In this document: positions 32,647-42,325 of the stretch, one piece after another
How positions within the stretch are numbered: position 1 is the first letter of the stretch
How the letters are laid out: each line of letters starts with the position of its first letter
Assembly (NCBI RefSeq): GCF_014695375.1
Contig: NZ_JACJOG010000015.1
Location: forward strand, 1-64,000
DNA: 64,000 nucleotides
Direction: 5' to 3'
Source of the DNA: Coleofasciculus sp. FACHB-T130
Lineage (GTDB): Bacteria; Cyanobacteriota; Cyanobacteriia; Cyanobacteriales; FACHB-T130
Notes under the pieces: generated by a model
What the model saw: only the letters and a program-made list of their open reading frames with translations
Told to the model about the DNA's origin: nothing
Database searches by the model: none
Translations under genes and position numbers: made by a program

Positions 32647-35600
32647 ATGTTAAAAAAAATCAACCCTCGATTACGGCGCTACGGTGTTGCTGTACTCGCC
32701 GTTGCTAGCGCTGGGGTACTGACGCTGTGGTTATTGCCGCACATTCAGCCGCACATTTCCCCACTTTTTTTTGCTGCCGTGATGTTGAGTTCCTGGTACG
32801 GCGGCTCGAAACCGGGACTGTTAGCTACTGTTTTGTCTACTTTAACGATTTCTTATTTTTTTATCCCGCCGTTCCATTCAGTTTTGTTTGGTGGAGGGGA
32901 CATCCTGCGAGTGGCGGTGTTTGGGTTGGTGGCATTATTTATTAGTTGGCTCAGCGCGGAATTAAAAGCTGCCAAGCATCGATCCGAGAAGAACATATTA
33001 AAAGTACGAGCCAGCGAGGAGCGGTATCGTAGCATCGTCGAGACGGCTAACGAGGGCATCTGGTTATTGGATGCCCAAATGCGAATAGAGTACGTCAATC
33101 AACGGTTAGCCGAGATGTTCGGTTACGGTGTAGAAGAGATGCTCGGTCGTCCAATTTTTGACTTCATGGATGAAGAGGCTCGCATTCAGTTAGAGCAATC
33201 TTTGGAGCGTGGGAAGCAGGGTATCAACGAGCAGTTTGACTTCCGTTACCGCCGCAAAGACGGTTCGACGCTTTGGGCAATTGTCTCCACAAATCTTATT
33301 TTTAATGAAGGCGGTGTCAGCGACGCGAAAGGTGAAGCGATGCCAAAAGCGATCGCGATGTTAACTGATGTCACCGAGCGCAAAGCCGCTGAGGAAGAAT
33401 TAAAACGATATCAACTTCTTTCTCAACACAGTCGTGACATTGTTTTATATATTCAGCTTGATGGTCAAATTATTGAAGCAAACCAAGCTGCTGTTAAGGC
33501 TTATGGTTACTCTAAATCAGAGTTGATTTCCCTGAAGATTAACGATTTACGAGCGCCACAAACTCAGGATTTAATCGCTCAGCAAATTGAACAAGCAGAC
33601 AAAGAAGGAATTTTGTTTGAAACCATTCACTACCGGAAAGACGGGAGTTCTTTTCCGGTAGAAGTGAGTGCCCAAAGCTTAGGAATTGGCAATAAAAAAA
33701 TAGTTTTAAGTATTATTCGAGACATTACTGAGCGCAAGCAAGCTGAAGCCTTGTTGCGGAACAGCGAAGAACGCTACCGCGCTTTTATTGAGCGGAGTTC
33801 AGAAGGAATTTGGCGATTTGAACTTGAGCAACCGATTCCCATAGAAGTGACAGAAGATGAGCAGATTCAGCGTTTTTACCAACATGGATACTTAGCTGAA
33901 TGCAATCGGGTCATGGCTCAAATGTATGGGTTTAGTAGTGTAGAAGAAATTATTGGGGTAAGATTAGAAGATTTTTTAATTCCCTCCGAGCCACATAATA
34001 TTGAATATTTGCGGGCGTTTATTCAGTCTGGCTACCGACTCAGCGATGCAGAATCCTATGAGGTGGATAAAGAAGGAAATCCCAAATATTTTTTAAATAA
34101 CCTCGTAGGAATTGTGGAAAATGGTTTTTTAGTACGAGCGTGGGGAACTCAACAGGACATTAGCGAAAGCCTGCGGCACGCTACGCTACGCAAACAAGCG
34201 GAAGAAAACTCTCGGCATCTCGCAAACGAGCTTCAAGAACAAGCCAGTACGCTGGATGCAATTCTTTCGGCATCTGTCGATCACATTTACATCTTCGATC
34301 GTGAAGGTCGCTACCAATATGTAAGCGCTGGCGGTGCCCAAGTGGTAGGGTTCCAGCCAAGCGAGCTGGTAGGCAAAACTTGGCGAGATATCGGCTTGCC
34401 AGAAGAAATTATGAGCCGATTTGATGCTCACAGAGAAGAAGTCATCTCTACCGGAGAACCGATCAGACATGAGAACGAGTTCTTAGGTGCTAGCGGCTTG
34501 CAACACTACGAATATATCGTCGCCCCCCTGCACAATCAGGATAAAAGCATCAAGGGGATCGTGGTCATTTCCCGCGACATCACCCAGCGCAAGCAAGCTG
34601 AAGAGGCTCTGCGAGAAAGTGAAGTACGGGCGAGACGCTTGATTGAGTCAAATATTATCGGGGTTATCATTGCGGACTTTTCTGGCAATATCCTGGAAGC
34701 AAACGATGTCTTTTGTAACATCGTCGGTTATACACAGGAGGAAGTGCTATCCGGAAAAGCGAACTGGGCGGAAATGACGCCGCCAGAATATCGGCATTTA
34801 GATTTGCAGGCGATGGAGGCGATGCAGCAGACAGGCACCCATACGCCTTTCGAGAAAGAATACATCCGCAAAGACGGCACCAGGGTTCCCGTCCTAGTGG
34901 GGACAGGCTATCTGGGCGGAGCGAACAAAATCGGAGTGGGTTTTGCGATTGACTTAAGCGAAAGCCTGCGGCACGCTACGCTACGCAAACGCGCTGAGCA
35001 GGAATTGCGAGTATCAGAAGCTCGCTTCCGAGCTTTGGTGGATCAGTCCCCGTTGAGTACGCAAATTATGGCTCTCGACGGTCGGATTCTTCAGGTAAAC
35101 CAGGCTTGGGAGAAACTTTGGGGAATCACGCTTGACCAACTTTCGGAATACAACCTGTTGCAGGATGAGCAATTAGTTGCTAAAGGCATCATGCCGTACA
35201 TTCAAAAGGCATTTGCTGGCGAGGCGACAGCCATGCCACCCATCGTCTACTATGTTTCGGAGCTAGGAGATTTCCACGAGCAAGAACGCTGGACGCAGGC
35301 TTTCATCTATCCCGTCAAAGATGAAACCGGAAATATTCGCGAAGTGGTTTTGGTACACGAAGATATTACAGAGCGCGTCCGAGCCGAGGAAGCACTTCGA
35401 GAAAGCGAAGAACGATTCCGAAAATTTTTTGAAGAGGCACCCATTGGCATCTCCGTGGTTGACTTAAACGGTCGTTTGGTCAAAATGAATAAAACCTACT
35501 GTGAGATGTTGGGATACCCAGAGCAAGAACTCAGTCAATTGACCTTTACAGAGATTACCCACCCCGAAGATGTTGAAAAAGATTGGCGCTATACAGAGCA

Positions 35601-37887
35601 ATTATTCACAGGTGAACTAACTCGCTATCAAGTAGAAAAACGTTATATCAAGAAAAATGGGGAAATTTTATGGATTAATCTTACAGCTACGGCAATTTAC
35701 GATCGAGAAGGGAACCCCTGCTATGGATTGGGCATGGTTGAAGACATCAGCGAACGGAAGCGAGCTGAGGAAGCGCTGCAAGCAACGAACCAAACTCTTG
35801 ACAGCCTGATTCAAGCTTGTCCCCTGGGGATTACAGTTCTCAGTATTGATGATGGAACGGTAAAACTGTGGAATCCAGCAGATGAGCGGATCTTCGGCTG
35901 GAGCGAACAAGAGGTAGTCGGCTGTTTTCTTCCTAGCATCCTAGAAGATAAACGAGACGAGTTTATAGCACAACTTGATGCTATCGAGCAAGGCGGAACA
36001 TTAACGGCTATAGAAACACGTCGCCGAAAGAAGGACGGTTCACTGGTTGATATCAGTGTCTGGGCGTGTCCGGTGCGTGACGCTCAGGGAAATCTTAGCT
36101 GTATGTCCATTGTTGCCGATATTAGCGAGCGCAAGCAGTTAGAGCAAGAACGCAATCAACTTTTGCTCAACGAACAACAACGGGCGACCCAACTTCGAGG
36201 CTTGGCGGATGCTGCTTTAGCCATCAACTCTACACTCTCGATTGATGAGCGGTTGCAAGCGATCGCTGACCAAGCGCGTACCATCATCGGTGCCCACCAG
36301 TCACACGCCAAACTAAGTTTTAATCAAGACTGGGCGCAGTCTCTCAACGCCATCTCTGTGTCAGACAAATATGCAGCCAGGCGCGAATCCCCTGAAGAAC
36401 TTGATGTGACGACGAGCATCTACTCGCTTGTCTGGCAGAGGAACCGCCCGATGCGGATGACGCAAGCTGAGCTGGAGGCACATCCGGCTTGGAAAGAATT
36501 TGACAAAACTGTTGATAATCTACCAATGCGAGGCTGGCTAGCTGCACCCCTGACGGGACACAACGGGAAAAATATCGGTTTGATTCAACTGTCGGATAAA
36601 TACGAGGGTGAGTTCACCGAACAAGATGAAGCCATCTTCGTCCAACTGGCACAGATGGCTTCCGTCGCGGTTGAGAATGCACGCCTTTACCGGGAAGCCC
36701 AAGAAGCAAACCGCACCAAAGATGAGTTTTTAGCGACCCTTTCCCACGAACTGCGAACGCCTCTCAACGCCATGCTGGGATGGACTCAACTCCTGCGTAC
36801 CCGGAAATTTGACCCAGCCACTGCCACCCGCGCCCTGGAAACCATCGACCGCAATACCAGGTCACTGTCTCAATTGATTGAGGATGTCCTAGATGTCTCG
36901 CGGATTATTACCGGCAAGTTGCGCCTAAATGTGCGTCCCATCGAACTTGTACCCGTGATTGAGGCCGCTATCGATACGGTGCTACCCGCAGCAGAAGCGA
37001 AAAACATTCAAATTGACTCTAGATGCGATCGCTCAGTCGGACTCATTTTGGGCGATTCCGCTCGTTTGCAGCAAGTCGTCTGGAATCTGCTTTCTAACGC
37101 CGTCAAGTTCACCCCCAAGGGAGGGCGGATCGAGGTACAACTTTCTGTAGGCAGGGGGAATGGGAACGAACCATTCCCGATTTCCAACTATGCCGAAATC
37201 AGAGTAACTGACACGGGACAAGGGATTAGTGCCGACTTTCTCCCTTATGTATTTGAACGCTTCCGTCAAGCCGATGGTACAACGACGCGATCGCATGGCG
37301 GACTCGGACTTGGACTTGCGATCGTGCGCCACCTCGTAGAATTGCAAGGGGGAACCGTCCGCGCCCAAAGCCCCGGAATTGGCTTAGGCGCAACCTTTAT
37401 TGTGAATTTACCGCTCCGAAGGGAGGAAGCAGAAAACCGGAAAGATGAATTAGATTCTCACCTTCCTCCTTCCACCGCCGACTTCGCTTCCTGTGCCGTA
37501 ACGCTGGATGGGTTGCGAGTGCTAATTGTGGATGATGAACCCGACGCCCGCGAAGTGCTAACTGCCATCTTGGAGCAATACCACGCCCAAGTCACCGCTG
37601 TGACGAGTGCCCGCGAAGCACTGGAAGCCCTCCACCGCTTGCAGCCGGATATCTTGGTGAGCGATATTGGGATGCCGGAAGAAGATGGCTACGACCTGAT
37701 TCGTCAAGTCAGGGCGCTGGATACACAAGGTAGAACAATTCCGGCTGTAGCGCTGACCGCCTACGCCAGAGTTGAAGACCGTACAAAGGCGCTCCAAGCA
37801 GGTTTCCAGGTACACATTTCTAAGCCAGTCAACCCCGTGGAGTTAGCGACAGCGATCGCTAACCTCACCGGACGCACCCAATCTTGA
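32647..37887 (+). CDS. Giant hybrid histidine kinase: DUF4118, eight PAS, GAF, HisKA, HATPase, receiver
   Basis: The protein is 1746 residues from the ATG at 32647 (AGGAG eight bases upstream). A four-helix DUF4118 membrane unit (about 10-110) is followed by eight PAS/PAC units joined by ERKxAEE linkers. A GAF domain (about 1180-1350), HisKA ([17 protein letters not shown]), HATPase ([18 protein letters not shown]) and a receiver (LIVDDEPDAREVL, LVSDIGMPEEDGY) come next. It should sense several ligands or redox states near the plasma membrane; no partner regulator is adjacent. The linkers after PAS3 and PAS5 read SESLRHATLRKQAEE and SESLRHATLRKRAEQ instead of SERKQAEE, because a 24-bp repeat has inserted in frame twice. 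Confidence 0.95.
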   Translation: MLKKINPRLRRYGVAVLAVASAGVLTLWLLPHIQPHISPLFFAAVMLSSWYGGSKPGLLATVLSTLTISYFFIPPFHSVLFGGGDILRVAVFGLVALFISWLSAELKAAKHRSEKNILKVRASEERYRSIVETANEGIWLLDAQMRIEYVNQRLAEMFGYGVEEMLGRPIFDFMDEEARIQLEQSLERGKQGINEQFDFRYRRKDGSTLWAIVSTNLIFNEGGVSDAKGEAMPKAIAMLTDVTERKAAEEELKRYQLLSQHSRDIVLYIQLDGQIIEANQAAVKAYGYSKSELISLKINDLRAPQTQDLIAQQIEQADKEGILFETIHYRKDGSSFPVEVSAQSLGIGNKKIVLSIIRDITERKQAEALLRNSEERYRAFIERSSEGIWRFELEQPIPIEVTEDEQIQRFYQHGYLAECNRVMAQMYGFSSVEEIIGVRLEDFLIPSEPHNIEYLRAFIQSGYRLSDAESYEVDKEGNPKYFLNNLVGIVENGFLVRAWGTQQDISESLRHATLRKQAEENSRHLANELQEQASTLDAILSASVDHIYIFDREGRYQYVSAGGAQVVGFQPSELVGKTWRDIGLPEEIMSRFDAHREEVISTGEPIRHENEFLGASGLQHYEYIVAPLHNQDKSIKGIVVISRDITQRKQAEEALRESEVRARRLIESNIIGVIIADFSGNILEANDVFCNIVGYTQEEVLSGKANWAEMTPPEYRHLDLQAMEAMQQTGTHTPFEKEYIRKDGTRVPVLVGTGYLGGANKIGVGFAIDLSESLRHATLRKRAEQELRVSEARFRALVDQSPLSTQIMALDGRILQVNQAWEKLWGITLDQLSEYNLLQDEQLVAKGIMPYIQKAFAGEATAMPPIVYYVSELGDFHEQERWTQAFIYPVKDETGNIREVVLVHEDITERVRAEEALRESEERFRKFFEEAPIGISVVDLNGRLVKMNKTYCEMLGYPEQELSQLTFTEITHPEDVEKDWRYTEQLFTGELTRYQVEKRYIKKNGEILWINLTATAIYDREGNPCYGLGMVEDISERKRAEEALQATNQTLDSLIQACPLGITVLSIDDGTVKLWNPADERIFGWSEQEVVGCFLPSILEDKRDEFIAQLDAIEQGGTLTAIETRRRKKDGSLVDISVWACPVRDAQGNLSCMSIVADISERKQLEQERNQLLLNEQQRATQLRGLADAALAINSTLSIDERLQAIADQARTIIGAHQSHAKLSFNQDWAQSLNAISVSDKYAARRESPEELDVTTSIYSLVWQRNRPMRMTQAELEAHPAWKEFDKTVDNLPMRGWLAAPLTGHNGKNIGLIQLSDKYEGEFTEQDEAIFVQLAQMASVAVENARLYREAQEANRTKDEFLATLSHELRTPLNAMLGWTQLLRTRKFDPATATRALETIDRNTRSLSQLIEDVLDVSRIITGKLRLNVRPIELVPVIEAAIDTVLPAAEAKNIQIDSRCDRSVGLILGDSARLQQVVWNLLSNAVKFTPKGGRIEVQLSVGRGNGNEPFPISNYAEIRVTDTGQGISADFLPYVFERFRQADGTTTRSHGGLGLGLAIVRHLVELQGGTVRAQSPGIGLGATFIVNLPLRREEAENRKDELDSHLPPSTADFASCAVTLDGLRVLIVDDEPDAREVLTAILEQYHAQVTAVTSAREALEALHRLQPDILVSDIGMPEEDGYDLIRQVRALDTQGRTIPAVALTAYARVEDRTKALQAGFQVHISKPVNPVELATAIANLTGRTQS
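34168..34191 (+). repeat. 24-bp repeat inserted in a PAS linker, copy 1
   Basis: AGCCTGCGGCACGCTACGCT plus ACGC encodes SLRHATLR within what would otherwise be the DISERKQAEE linker after PAS3. The same 24 bases occur at 34963-34986, and a degenerate relative (AAGCCTACGGTACGCTA) lies in the intergenic region near 2995. Confidence 0.8.
34963..34986 (+). repeat. 24-bp repeat inserted in a PAS linker, copy 2
   Basis: Identical to the copy at 34168-34191, placed at the equivalent point of the linker after PAS5 (LSE...KRAEQ). The identity at all 24 positions contrasts with the divergence of the PAS domains around them, so it came by insertion or conversion rather than by domain duplication alone. 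Confidence 0.8.
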
Positions 37888-37990
37888 ATGGTGGTAAGGA
37901 AAAGCGATTGGTTCAAGAAAAAAAACAATCATCGCTAGTGGTAAGTGATATCTTTAGTGGCAAAAGCGATCGCTCTGTTGCACCACAATA

Positions 37991-39736
37991 ATGCCTATTT
38001 CTCTAAGGTCTAAGCGTTTTTCCCTGGCACTGGTGACAGTTCTTGTCTCTGTCTCCGTGTCTTGGTGCGACAAAGCACCCGCAGCATTTATACAGCCTCT
38101 GCGAAGCAAACGGGGGATGGTTGTCTCCGCTCACCGACTGGCAAGTGATGCCGGGTTGAGTATGTTACGCAAGGGAGGCAATGCAGTCGATGCAGCCGTG
38201 GCAACTGCTTTTGCCATTTCCGTTGTCGAGCCTTTTTCGGCTGGGATCGGCGGCGGGGGTTTTGCGCTGGTGCGCTTGGAGAAAACTGGCGAAATCAAGG
38301 CGCTTGACTTTCGCGAACGCGCCCCCCTGAAGGCAACGCGGGATATGTACCTGGATGCAGCGGGGAAAGTGCGTCCCAATGCCAGTGTCAATGGATATTT
38401 GTCAGTAGCAGTGCCCGGAACGGTGGCGGGACTGTACGAACTCCATCGCCAGTATGGCAAACTTCCCTGGAAAGAAACGATCGCACCGGCGATTCGTTTT
38501 GCCAACGAAGGCTCTACGATCAACCCTACCTCGCGTTTTGCCCAAGTTGCTGGAAACCGCAAGGATGCCATTCTCAATAATCCCGCAGCCCGACAAATTT
38601 TTGCGCCGAACGGCACTTTGTTTGCACCGGGAGAGAAACTGGTACAAAAAGATTTAGCCAAAACCTTACAAGCGATCGCCCTCAATCCTCAAGACTTCTA
38701 TACTGGCGACATTGCCCGCGCGATCGCCAGCGATATGGCAAAAAATGGGGGGTTGATTTCCCTTGAAGATTTAAAATCTTACAAAACGACCTGGCGCGCC
38801 CCCGTCTGCGGCAATTTCCGGGCTGCTCGGATTTGCTCGATGCCGCCGCCTTCGTCGGGAGGCGTTCACCTGTTGCAAATGTTAAATATTATCGGGGAAA
38901 CCGATTTAAAATCCAAAGGATGGCACCACCCGGACACCCTGCATCTGATGGTGGAAGCCATGCGGATCGCTTATGCAGATCGAGCCGTACATTTGGGCGA
39001 TCCGGCTTTTGTGAAAGTCCCGGTTAACGCTCTGATCGATCCGGCATACGCTGCCAAAAGACGCCAGGAAATTAGTCTAGAACGGGCACGAGCTTCCACT
39101 GAGGTAAAGGCAGCGAATCAGGAGACGCTACAAGGCTTTGGCAAGTCCAAGGAATCGCAAGATACGTCTCATTTAACGGTAGTCGATGAGGAGCGCAATA
39201 CTGTCAGCCTCACGTTTACGATTAACTACGGGTTTGGATCGGGTGTGGTGGTGCCGGGAACGGGAATTCTGCTAAATGACGAGATGGACGATTTTGCCGC
39301 TGCGCCGGGAGTCCCCAATGTTTTTGGCTTAGTGGGCGGTGAAGCGAATGCGATCGCTCCCGGCAAAATTCCCCTCTCCAGTATGACCCCAACGATCGTC
39401 ACCGAAAATGGCAAGCTGCGGATGGCTGTCGGTGCGCCTGGGGGTAGCACGATCATTACTACCGTGATGCAAGTTGTCCTCAACGTCCTGGAATACGGCA
39501 GGGATGCTGGTGCCGCCGTTTCCGCCCCCCGTATCCATCATCAATGGCTTCCGGACAAGCTCAACGTGGAACCTTACGGCTTAGACGCCGCCACGCTTGC
39601 AGAACTGAGCCGTCGAGGGCACAAAATCGAAGAGCGATCGCCTTGGGGAAATGCGAACGCGATCGTCGTGACCCCTGAAGGCTTATTAGAAGGTGCTGCC
39701 GATCCTCGCGGCGAAGGTGCCCCAAGCGGTTATTAG
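37991..39736 (+). CDS. ggt: Gamma-glutamyltransferase
   Basis: This 581-residue Ntn hydrolase is made as a precursor with a signal peptide (LALVTVLVSVSVSWC, about 11-32) for export to the periplasm. GGNAVDAAVATAFAISVVEP, GIGGGGFALV and DFRERAP are large-subunit signatures. The autocleavage point is before Thr392 in SQDTSHLTVVD, which becomes the N-terminal nucleophile of the small subunit. Later come GFGSGVVVPGTGILLNDEMD, PLSSMTPTIV and the catalytic GAPGGSTIITTV. It hydrolyses or transfers the gamma-glutamyl group of glutathione and related compounds. It has no operon partner; a GA-rich tandem repeat follows the stop. Confidence 0.95.
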   Translation: MPISLRSKRFSLALVTVLVSVSVSWCDKAPAAFIQPLRSKRGMVVSAHRLASDAGLSMLRKGGNAVDAAVATAFAISVVEPFSAGIGGGGFALVRLEKTGEIKALDFRERAPLKATRDMYLDAAGKVRPNASVNGYLSVAVPGTVAGLYELHRQYGKLPWKETIAPAIRFANEGSTINPTSRFAQVAGNRKDAILNNPAARQIFAPNGTLFAPGEKLVQKDLAKTLQAIALNPQDFYTGDIARAIASDMAKNGGLISLEDLKSYKTTWRAPVCGNFRAARICSMPPPSSGGVHLLQMLNIIGETDLKSKGWHHPDTLHLMVEAMRIAYADRAVHLGDPAFVKVPVNALIDPAYAAKRRQEISLERARASTEVKAANQETLQGFGKSKESQDTSHLTVVDEERNTVSLTFTINYGFGSGVVVPGTGILLNDEMDDFAAAPGVPNVFGLVGGEANAIAPGKIPLSSMTPTIVTENGKLRMAVGAPGGSTIITTVMQVVLNVLEYGRDAGAAVSAPRIHHQWLPDKLNVEPYGLDAATLAELSRRGHKIEERSPWGNANAIVVTPEGLLEGAADPRGEGAPSGY

Positions 39737-39737
39737 A

Positions 39738-39833
39738 GAGGGCTGAGGACTGAGGGCTGAGGACTGAGGGCTGAGAGAAAAAGAGTGAGGGCTGAGGAGT
39801 CAGGGAAGAGGGCTGAGGGAAGAGGATTGATTT
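39738..39833. repeat. Purine-rich tandem repeat (GAGGGCTGAGGACT type)
   Basis: After the ggt stop come about seven degenerate units of GAGGGCTGAGGACT/GGAAGA. This is the familiar 'gggctgagg' short tandem repeat of filamentous cyanobacteria; no coding content. Confidence 0.75.
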
Positions 39834-39882
39834 CAACCGCCCTCAGCTAGATGTGAGAAGCTTTCCTTAAAGAGCGGGAGTG

Positions 39883-40689
39883 TCAATTGTTATTGCCCAA
39901 AAATTGCACTAAAGGTTGAAAAGTTGGGACGAGTTCGGGACGACTCACGACTAAAGTGGGGAAAGAAATACTGCCATAATTCACTCCTTTTTGCAAAGGA
40001 AACACAGGTTTTGAATTCAGCGGTATCCAAACCCCACCCGCCGCCTGCAAAATTGCCCAAACTGCTGCAATATCCCAAACTTTGGGGGTAGATTCAACCC
40101 CGCCCAAGCTGGTACCGGAAGCAACTGCCAGGAAATTGTAGGTGGTGACGCCCAGCATCCGGATTTTGCAGGGGAAAGGTTTCTGCAAGATAGAGGTACT
40201 TCTGGCACACACGCAGAAGAAGTGACTATTACTCGGAGCATCTGGACTAGTGTGAATCGGGCGATTATTTAAAAAAGCACCATTGTCACCGCCTTCACCG
40301 TGCCAAAAGCCGTGAAAAGATTGCCTGGTGGGGGGGAAATACACGTACCCGAATACCGGAGTGCCTTGATAAAGCAACCCCATTGAAATTCCCCAGATTG
40401 GAATTCCCCGCGTGAAATTGGTGGTGCCATCAACCGGATCGATGACCCAGCACCATTCGGAACCGAAAAAGGTATGTTCTGCCTCTTCACTCAAAACATC
40501 GTGGCTGGGGAATGTGCGCGCGATCGCTTCTCGAATTTCTCGATCCGCCCACTTATCTGCCTGCGTTACCAAACTCCCATCTGCTTTATGTTCTGCCTGG
40601 ATCTGTCCAAAATCTTGCAGCAGTTGCTCACCGAGTCTAACAGTCGTCTCTTGTGCAAAGCTGAGAACCTTCTCCCAAAAATCTGTCAT
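39883..40689 (-). CDS. Inositol-monophosphatase family phosphatase
   Basis: The 268-residue enzyme has the metal-binding motifs of the IMPase/FIG superfamily: LSEEAEH, the core VIDPVDGTTNFTRG and the late WDIAAVWAILQAAGG. Together they hold two or three Mg ions for hydrolysis of a sugar- or inositol-phosphate. In cyanobacteria such proteins act on inositol-1-phosphate, histidinol phosphate or PAP; the choice is not clear here. I chose the ATG at 40689 (MTDFWEKVLSFAQ) over 40725, because it gives the family N-terminus. It is downstream of, and same strand as, the PucC-type carrier gene, 73 bases away. Confidence 0.9.
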   Translation of the reverse strand: MTDFWEKVLSFAQETTVRLGEQLLQDFGQIQAEHKADGSLVTQADKWADREIREAIARTFPSHDVLSEEAEHTFFGSEWCWVIDPVDGTTNFTRGIPIWGISMGLLYQGTPVFGYVYFPPTRQSFHGFWHGEGGDNGAFLNNRPIHTSPDAPSNSHFFCVCARSTSILQKPFPCKIRMLGVTTYNFLAVASGTSLGGVESTPKVWDIAAVWAILQAAGGVWIPLNSKPVFPLQKGVNYGSISFPTLVVSRPELVPTFQPLVQFLGNNN

Positions 40690-40762
40690 CTGCGTTCGTG
40701 GTTCGGGGTTGATGGCTAATGGCAATACAATTCACCATTAGCGATGATCTATTCGCAATTCG

Positions 40763-42211
40763 TTAGTCTAATTCACCTTCCAGGACAGTTGCGATCGCAT
40801 TTTTGGCATCTGTGCGAAATTCTGACACATTTACCCGACTGAGGAACCAAACCGCTAGCACCATCCCCACGGCTTGCAGCGCAAATACCAATCCATAAGA
40901 GAGTACCGGGTTTGCAAATAGCTGTTTCCCCACATCCAAAACAGCACCTCCCGTCACGGTTGCCAGTGCCCGTGCCATTGCCTGCGCCAATCCCCAAGCA
41001 CCGATAAACGTACCGGCTGTTTCCGCTGCTGTCAGATCCAGCATTAAGCTAATCGCGCCGGTGGTTGTGACGCCAGAGGCAAGCCCAAACAAGAATAACG
41101 CACCCTGCAATAACTTTTGATTTTGGCTAAATCCTGACAGGATAATCAACACAAAACAAGCGGCTACTAACAAACAGCCTAGCTTAGCGGTTTTTTGCTT
41201 ACCTAGGCGCGGCACAATCAAAAAACCAGTGCTGCTAATTCCAATCAGGGTTCCCAGTCCCCAGTAAGCATTCAGCTTGGTTGTTTCCGAAACTGGCATT
41301 CGGAAAACCTCGCCCCCATAAGGTTCTAAGACTGCTTCCTGCATAAACAAACTAATCGTCATCACCAGCAAAAACGTAAAAAAGATTCCCGTTTGCCGGT
41401 TAGCGGTTAACACTCGCAATGCCTTACCCAAGGTAATGCTATCTTCTCGCTCTACTAAAGTGGAACGAGAGGTATAGCGGGAATATTTTTTCTCGACGCC
41501 CACCGTCGCCAGCAATGCCAGACCCACCACGGTCGCCGGTACAATCATAAACAAGCGGTCGATCGAGGCTTGCAATGCTGATAGGGGTGCGTCTGTGCCG
41601 ACTTGCTTGAGCAAACTGCTGCCGAGAATTGCCCCGATAACAATTCCCACCATCAACATAGACCAGACAATCCCGACGAGTTTAGAACGATTATCTTCAT
41701 CGGAAACATCCACCAACATCGCGGCAAAGGGAGTCGAACTCATACTCAGCGCCACGCCATAAAACACGAAGACAAGTGCCAGCAAACCAGTCCAGCCGTA
41801 GGTTTGGGTTGTCCACGACCAACCCCCGGCAGCTTGCACCACATTGCCCAGCCGCCACATTACTTGTACGGCGAGGAAGGATGCGATCGCAAATAGTGTC
41901 GCGCCTATCCACACATAACCCGTGCGGTGATACCCCAATATCGGCTTTGCATCCGACATTTGCCCAAACCACACTCGCACTGGGGCAACAAACTGGTGCA
42001 TCGCTAAGGCACCCGCAGCAATTGTGGCAGGAATTGCTAACTCCCCAATCATGACTCTGTTGAGGATGCCCAGCGCCAAAACGGACATCATCCCCAATCC
42101 CATCTGAAATAAGCCGAGTCGGAACATGGTGAATAAATTCACCTTGGGAGGAAATGACTCGCGGGGTTTCGAGTCTTCTGGTTGCAAATTTGATATATCA
42201 CCTGTTGCCAT
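40763..42211 (-). CDS. BCH/PucC-family major facilitator protein
   Basis: The 482 residues have about 12 membrane helices. FRLGLFQMGLGMMSVLALGI, LNRVMIGELAIPATIAAGAL and RTGYVWIGATLFAIASFLAV match the PucC/LhaA branch of the MFS, known in phototrophs for light-harvesting complex assembly and possibly (bacterio)chlorophyll handling. The cytoplasmic loop carries a charged stretch (GVEKKYSRYTSRSTL). Location could be thylakoid or plasma membrane. It ends 73 bases before the IMPase-family gene and may share a transcript. The role in chlorophyll delivery is by family analogy. Confidence 0.88.
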   Translation of the reverse strand: MATGDISNLQPEDSKPRESFPPKVNLFTMFRLGLFQMGLGMMSVLALGILNRVMIGELAIPATIAAGALAMHQFVAPVRVWFGQMSDAKPILGYHRTGYVWIGATLFAIASFLAVQVMWRLGNVVQAAGGWSWTTQTYGWTGLLALVFVFYGVALSMSSTPFAAMLVDVSDEDNRSKLVGIVWSMLMVGIVIGAILGSSLLKQVGTDAPLSALQASIDRLFMIVPATVVGLALLATVGVEKKYSRYTSRSTLVEREDSITLGKALRVLTANRQTGIFFTFLLVMTISLFMQEAVLEPYGGEVFRMPVSETTKLNAYWGLGTLIGISSTGFLIVPRLGKQKTAKLGCLLVAACFVLIILSGFSQNQKLLQGALFLFGLASGVTTTGAISLMLDLTAAETAGTFIGAWGLAQAMARALATVTGGAVLDVGKQLFANPVLSYGLVFALQAVGMVLAVWFLSRVNVSEFRTDAKNAIATVLEGELD

Positions 42212-42325
42212 CTTTTTTTAAAAGCAAATGAAAGCATCTTTTGCTGTTTTCATTTCACCATACTCATCTGCGACTGTCTGCGACGTTAAACTGAAAAATA
42301 TAAAGTTTTGTAAAGAGTAGAAATT

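Noticed and set aside
34186-34470. Minus-strand ORFs inside the giant kinase
   Set aside because: They are antisense shadows of PAS-coding DNA; no family resemblance.
39738-39833. CRISPR-like array after ggt
   Set aside because: Units are short, purine-rich and contiguous with no spacers, so it is a simple tandem repeat.
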